NCBI GenBank assembly: GCA_024742665.1
Contig: JANSYA010000004.1
Coordinates: 124,001 to 188,000 of the forward strand
Direction of reading: 5' to 3'
From: a bacterium
Lineage (GTDB): Bacteria > Spirochaetota > Leptospiria > Leptospirales > Leptonemataceae
DNA length: 64,000 nt
Part shown: in pieces, positions 61,083 to 64,000 of the stretch
How the letters are laid out: every line of letters begins with the position of its first letter
How positions within the stretch are numbered: the stretch's first letter is position 1
Made by a program: the position numbers and the translations under genes
The notes under the pieces: model-generated
The model's input: only the letters and a program-made list of their open reading frames with translations
Told to the model about the DNA's origin: nothing
Databases searched by the model: none

Positions 61083-62594
61083 ATGGCAAGATTTCAAGAA
61101 CCAGATTCGGATCAGTCGCAAATTGTTGTTTTGAATTTCGATGAATTGTTTCCCCCGGAACACTTTGTTCCCCGGCTGCTGAACACAATTCGCGAGCTGG
61201 ATTTGAGTGCGTTCGACGGATCGTATGAGAACGATCGAACCGGCCGACCGGCGCTGCCACCGGACCGTGTGCTTGCAGTTCTGATCTATTCGCTTTTGAA
61301 CGGGAACATCTCGATGCGGAACCTGGAGCGTGAAATGCGCCAGAAAGCCGACCTGATGTATCTCTCGGGGGGTGCGGTCTTTGATCACTCTTCGCTCAGC
61401 CGCTTTCGGACCCGCCATGCGGATGCGATCCAGAGTTTATTCTCACAAACCGTATTCCTGGGCATCGAAGGCGGTTTTATCAATTTAGAACATGTCGCAA
61501 TCGACGGCACCGGAATCAAGGCATCCGCCAGTCGGAATGCGATTGGAACTAGAGAGGAGTTGGAAAGGCGTTACCTGGCGGTGCAGCAAGCCTGCGAAAA
61601 ACGGCATCGTCAGTGGATGGAATCAGAAGATGAGTCTGAAGAATCCGAGCAGTTGGAACGACTTGAAAAACTTGAGCAACAGGAAGAGCGCCTTGCGAAA
61701 GGATTCGAATTCCTGAAAGACAAGCCCTCGCGAAAACGGGTTCATCTAACGGACCCGGATGCGGACTGGCACCGAAACGGGCAAAAGGGCCTGATCGTTG
61801 GATATTCCGCCCAGAACGCGGTTGATACTTCAAGCGGCATGATCGTCCATCAGACGGTCGTCACTCAACAGGGAGACAGCCGGCATGCGATGGAGATTGT
61901 GGAGGCGATCGAAGATTTGCGCGCGCAGGCGGAGATTGAATGTCGACCGAAGTACCTGCTGGATGCCGGGTACTCGTCTGAGGATAACCTGCGGGCATTG
62001 AGTCAGTATGACCTCTTCATGCCCGACCGGGAGAAAGTGCATCTGGAGAGACTCGGTTCCGAAGCCGCCACCTCTGAAGACATGCTTCGTTTTGAATATC
62101 AGCCCGAAGAGGACGCCTTTATCTGTCCGGAGGGCGAACGCCTGTTTTTTCAAAAGGAACAGACTTTCGCCAGGAATGTGCCGTATCGCCTGTATCGCCG
62201 GACGGGTTGCCGTGGCTGTCCGTTGAACGACGCCTGTACATCCCCGACGAGAAATCAAAAAGTTATCGCGGTGGCAGCGGACCAGCTGTCCAAATCCAGA
62301 GTGAAGTACGTTGAACCGTTCGGAGGCGGCGGGCGCACCCGATCGACCGGCAAACCGCTCACTCTGGAAATGCGCACAAAGCTATCCGCGCCGGAAGGCC
62401 GCGCCACGTACCGGAAGCGAAATATCGTCGAAGGGGTATTCGCCGCCATGAAACACGCCCGGGGCGGCGATCGCTTTCTACGCCGGACGCTCGAACGAGT
62501 GGCCGTTGAGTGGGCCGAGCGATGTATCGCCCACAATCTCGCGCGCCTCCTCGGCTATACTCGACTCGATCCGTTATCTCCGAAATTATCCTGA
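61083..62594 (+). CDS. IS1182-family transposase
   Basis: DDE transposase of about 503 residues. N-terminal helical domain (FPPEHFVPRLLNTIRELDLSAFDGSY; RPALPPDRVLAVLIYSLLNG), then the catalytic core with Asp in HVAIDGTGIKASAS, Asp in YLLDAGYSSEDNL and Glu in IVEGVFAAMKHARGG. A Glu/Gln-rich coiled segment (about 185-220) and a Cys cluster (RRTGCRGCPLNDAC), typical of this family, are present. ATG 61083 (MARFQEPDSD) fits relatives; ATG 61068 is in frame. The frame is undamaged. Confidence 0.95.
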   Translation: MARFQEPDSDQSQIVVLNFDELFPPEHFVPRLLNTIRELDLSAFDGSYENDRTGRPALPPDRVLAVLIYSLLNGNISMRNLEREMRQKADLMYLSGGAVFDHSSLSRFRTRHADAIQSLFSQTVFLGIEGGFINLEHVAIDGTGIKASASRNAIGTREELERRYLAVQQACEKRHRQWMESEDESEESEQLERLEKLEQQEERLAKGFEFLKDKPSRKRVHLTDPDADWHRNGQKGLIVGYSAQNAVDTSSGMIVHQTVVTQQGDSRHAMEIVEAIEDLRAQAEIECRPKYLLDAGYSSEDNLRALSQYDLFMPDREKVHLERLGSEAATSEDMLRFEYQPEEDAFICPEGERLFFQKEQTFARNVPYRLYRRTGCRGCPLNDACTSPTRNQKVIAVAADQLSKSRVKYVEPFGGGGRTRSTGKPLTLEMRTKLSAPEGRATYRKRNIVEGVFAAMKHARGGDRFLRRTLERVAVEWAERCIAHNLARLLGYTRLDPLSPKLS

Positions 62595-62674
62595 AAAAAT
62601 CATGCCGACATGAGGTGCCGCTGTTTATAACTGGCGGGTGGATGAAGTGGAGGGGCCAGAAGTAAGCCTCGTGC

Positions 62675-62695
62675 CATGGCTTTTTCAACAGACTC
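62675..62695 (-). repeat. IS right terminal inverted repeat
   Basis: 21 bp, perfect complement of the left end; followed by the CAAA target copy. Confidence 0.92.
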
Positions 62696-62981
62696 CAAAA
62701 AAGTCACACCCTGCCTGTATGATATAATGGGGGAATATCGCGCTCGCACTGGCGACAGGCGACACATTCAGACCAATCGCATAATTGTTTTTGCCCGCAG
62801 AACCGGAGTTCAAATCGCCGATCCAGGCCCCGCGTGAGCCGCGGCCGAAAGGATTCCCGTTCATGGCCACCGTGCCGCCGCTGAGCGACATTCGCGCGTT
62901 CCACATTTCTAACGCCGTGCTTGCCATCACTTTCAGAAAGCGTTCCGGATTCGGCGTCGCGGCCCGACTCGACGCCTGCAC
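62685..62981 (-). CDS. Small hypothetical protein whose 3' end is altered by the IS
   Basis: 98-codon frame with GTG start at 62981 and AGGGGTGA about nine bases upstream. Codon use is natural for this genome. The product includes NPERFLKVMASTALEMWNAR and a Gly/Asn-rich stretch (GNPFGRGSRGAWIGDLNSG); family not recognised. Its last codons and stop lie inside the IS right end. Removing the IS and one CAAA copy restores an ending of ...DFFGL-stop, so the insertion changed only the last two residues. It could also be a remnant of a larger gene. Confidence 0.4.
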   Translation of the reverse strand: MQASSRAATPNPERFLKVMASTALEMWNARMSLSGGTVAMNGNPFGRGSRGAWIGDLNSGSAGKNNYAIGLNVSPVASASAIFPHYIIQAGCDFFGVC

Positions 62982-63296
62982 AAAAAACCAATCACCCCTA
63001 ACTTCTTACGCAAAAATATTAATACAGATGCGTCGATTAATTCAAAACGATCGAGCCCCGGCCCACAACTCCAAACCATATTCAAACAACAAAGCATCAA
63101 TACATCAATGCGCACTAATCCCATATTTTTAAATGTTAAACAGTTGCCAGAAAACGAAAATTGCATATGAAATACTCCGGCGAATGTTCGCGAAGGAGCC
63201 CTCAAACTAAACGAAAGTTTTTACCGAATGTCAGAGACCCCTGAAGATCCCCGACACCCGCAGGTCCTCAGAATCAATCCGCCCGGGAGAAAGCAA
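62982..63296. other. AT-rich intergenic region upstream of the SGNH gene
   Basis: Clearly AT-richer than the rest of the window, with runs such as AAAAATATTAAT and ATATTTTTAAATG. It contains a small dyad near 63175-63190 (GCGAA, two bases, TTCGC). Several frames cross it but none has coding character. It likely carries the promoter of the SGNH gene, and its composition suggests horizontal acquisition. Confidence 0.5.
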
Positions 63297-64000
63297 ATGG
63301 CTAAAGGCAAAGCTCGAAGTAAAAAATATCGATCGGCGAGTTCTTATTTTCGAAAATTTCGGCGCGAGGGACGGCCGGTCATCGTCGCCGAGGGGGATTC
63401 CTGGTTTGACTATCCAGGCAAGATCACGCGCGGGAGGCATCCGGAGACGGACGTGCTGGATTTCCTGGCCCTGAAGCACGGCTTCGCTGTGCATCGCGAG
63501 TCGATCATGGGAGACACCCTTGAGAATATGGTCTACAATACTCTTGAAAGACAGGTGATCGACGCGATCGAAGAATATGAGCCGCGTTATTTTCTTTTTT
63601 CGGGCGGCGGCAACGACCTGGTGGGGCGGAGGATGCTGGACTTTCTCGTGGACGCCGAATTCGCCCGCGAATTTCCTTTAGAATCTCCGCCGAAATCGCC
63701 GTTTCTTGAGGATGCGTTCCGACTGTTCGTGAATACAGTAATGAAATCCGCGTACAGACTCATGATCCGGCGCGTGCAAAGCGCAAAGCCGGATATTAAG
63801 ATCTATGCTCACGGCTACGATTACGTTTTACCCAGCGGAAAACCGGTGATTGATTTCGGTTTCGTGGGTTTCGTAGGCCCCTGGATCCTGCCGAATTTCA
63901 AAAAGAGGAAGATCAAAGGCAAAGAAATTCAGGAAGAAATCATTCGCTCGATGATCAACATATTCAATGAAATGCTCGAAGATCTCGAAACCGAATACAA
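63297..64000 (+). CDS. SGNH/GDSL-type hydrolase (3' end beyond window)
   Basis: Starts at ATG 63297 with GGGAGAAAG just upstream; an in-frame ATG at 63228 without a ribosome site is an alternative. The 234 residues visible have block I VIVAEGDSWFDYPG (nucleophile Ser in GDSW), then LFSGGGNDLVG (Gly and Asn of the oxyanion hole) and YAHGYDYVLPSG. The Asp-His block V would lie beyond the edge. A basic start (MAKGKARSKKYRSASS) and no signal peptide suggest a cytoplasmic or non-classically exported esterase. Its setting, next to the IS and AT-rich DNA, points to a mobile region. Confidence 0.75.
   Translation, partial: MAKGKARSKKYRSASSYFRKFRREGRPVIVAEGDSWFDYPGKITRGRHPETDVLDFLALKHGFAVHRESIMGDTLENMVYNTLERQVIDAIEEYEPRYFLFSGGGNDLVGRRMLDFLVDAEFAREFPLESPPKSPFLEDAFRLFVNTVMKSAYRLMIRRVQSAKPDIKIYAHGYDYVLPSGKPVIDFGFVGFVGPWILPNFKKRKIKGKEIQEEIIRSMINIFNEMLEDLETEY

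Larger units (their letters stand above)
61030..62695 (+). mobile_element. IS1182-type insertion sequence, intact, 1666 bp
   Basis: Bounded by perfect 21-bp terminal inverted repeats (61030-61050 and 62675-62695, starting GAGTCTGTTGAAAAAGCC) and flanked by CAAA on both sides (61026-61029 and 62696-62699), a 4-bp target duplication. It carries one complete transposase gene, so it looks recent and possibly active. It is the only mobile element in the window. Confidence 0.93.

Noticed and set aside
62933..63205. Minus-strand 90-codon frame in the AT-rich region
   Set aside because: Composition reflects AT-rich non-coding DNA; no ribosome site or motif.
1..64000. tRNA, rRNA or riboswitch genes
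   Set aside because: I looked for T-loop-like GGTTCGA/TTCGANTC patterns and long conserved RNA motifs; the few hits fall inside confident coding genes.

Overview
This looks like a Gram-negative-type bacterial chromosome segment, high in GC, with long co-directional gene runs. The best guess is a spirochaete on the Leptospira/Leptonema/Turneriella side. Pointers are a hybrid histidine kinase with a 7TMR-DISM-type sensor, several lipoproteins with loose lipoboxes, and a MurE carrying the DNPR signature of meso-diaminopimelate ligases (leptospires use DAP, whereas Treponema and Borrelia use ornithine). No rRNA or tRNA gene was found to confirm this, so the assignment is an inference. No CRISPR array or complete prophage was seen.

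Layout. 1-3.4 kb: 5' part of a hybrid sensor kinase cut by the left edge, and a small ORF. 3.4-12.3 kb: a beta-lactamase-fold serine hydrolase, then on the minus strand ruvC-ruvA, an amino-acid permease, an alpha/beta hydrolase and an orphan lipoprotein. A C39-like peptidase (+) and yebC with an M15-like peptidase (-) follow. 12.3-16.4 kb: an overlapping run of a CHAT protease, a YkgJ-like Cys-cluster protein and a Sua5/YrdC protein, divergent from acylphosphatase. 16.4-22.3 kb: two adjacent sigma-54 activators (the first membrane-bound), a TPR-like protein, an imperfect tandem repeat and a crotonase. 22.3-25.7 kb: a small membrane protein with a paired dyad upstream, an AEC transporter, a PLD/cardiolipin-synthase-like enzyme and a single-domain receiver.

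25.7-35.7 kb holds a transglutaminase / circularly permuted ATP-grasp / alpha-E system. The ATP-grasp and alpha-E modules occur twice, once as separate genes and once fused, on both sides of a divergent promoter region that contains a perfect palindrome. 35.7-39.7 kb: a HEAVH metalloprotease-like lipoprotein, a HATPase protein, RNase PH and a BKACE-family enzyme.

39.7-57.3 kb is a division and cell-wall (dcw) cluster on the minus strand: rsmH-ftsL-murE-murF-mraY-murD-ftsW-murG-murC-(616-aa unknown)-ftsQ-ftsA-ftsZ. The order is canonical, but ftsI is missing after ftsL and the usual murB-ddl slot holds an unrelated large protein. Several of the enzymes carry hydrophilic low-complexity inserts.

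57.3-60.9 kb: thyA-folA with a good intrinsic terminator, a KASIII-like enzyme with an altered active site, and an SDR. 61.03-62.70 kb is an intact IS1182-type insertion sequence with perfect 21-bp terminal repeats and a 4-bp target duplication. To its right lies AT-richer, probably acquired DNA with a small ORF and an SGNH hydrolase cut by the right edge.
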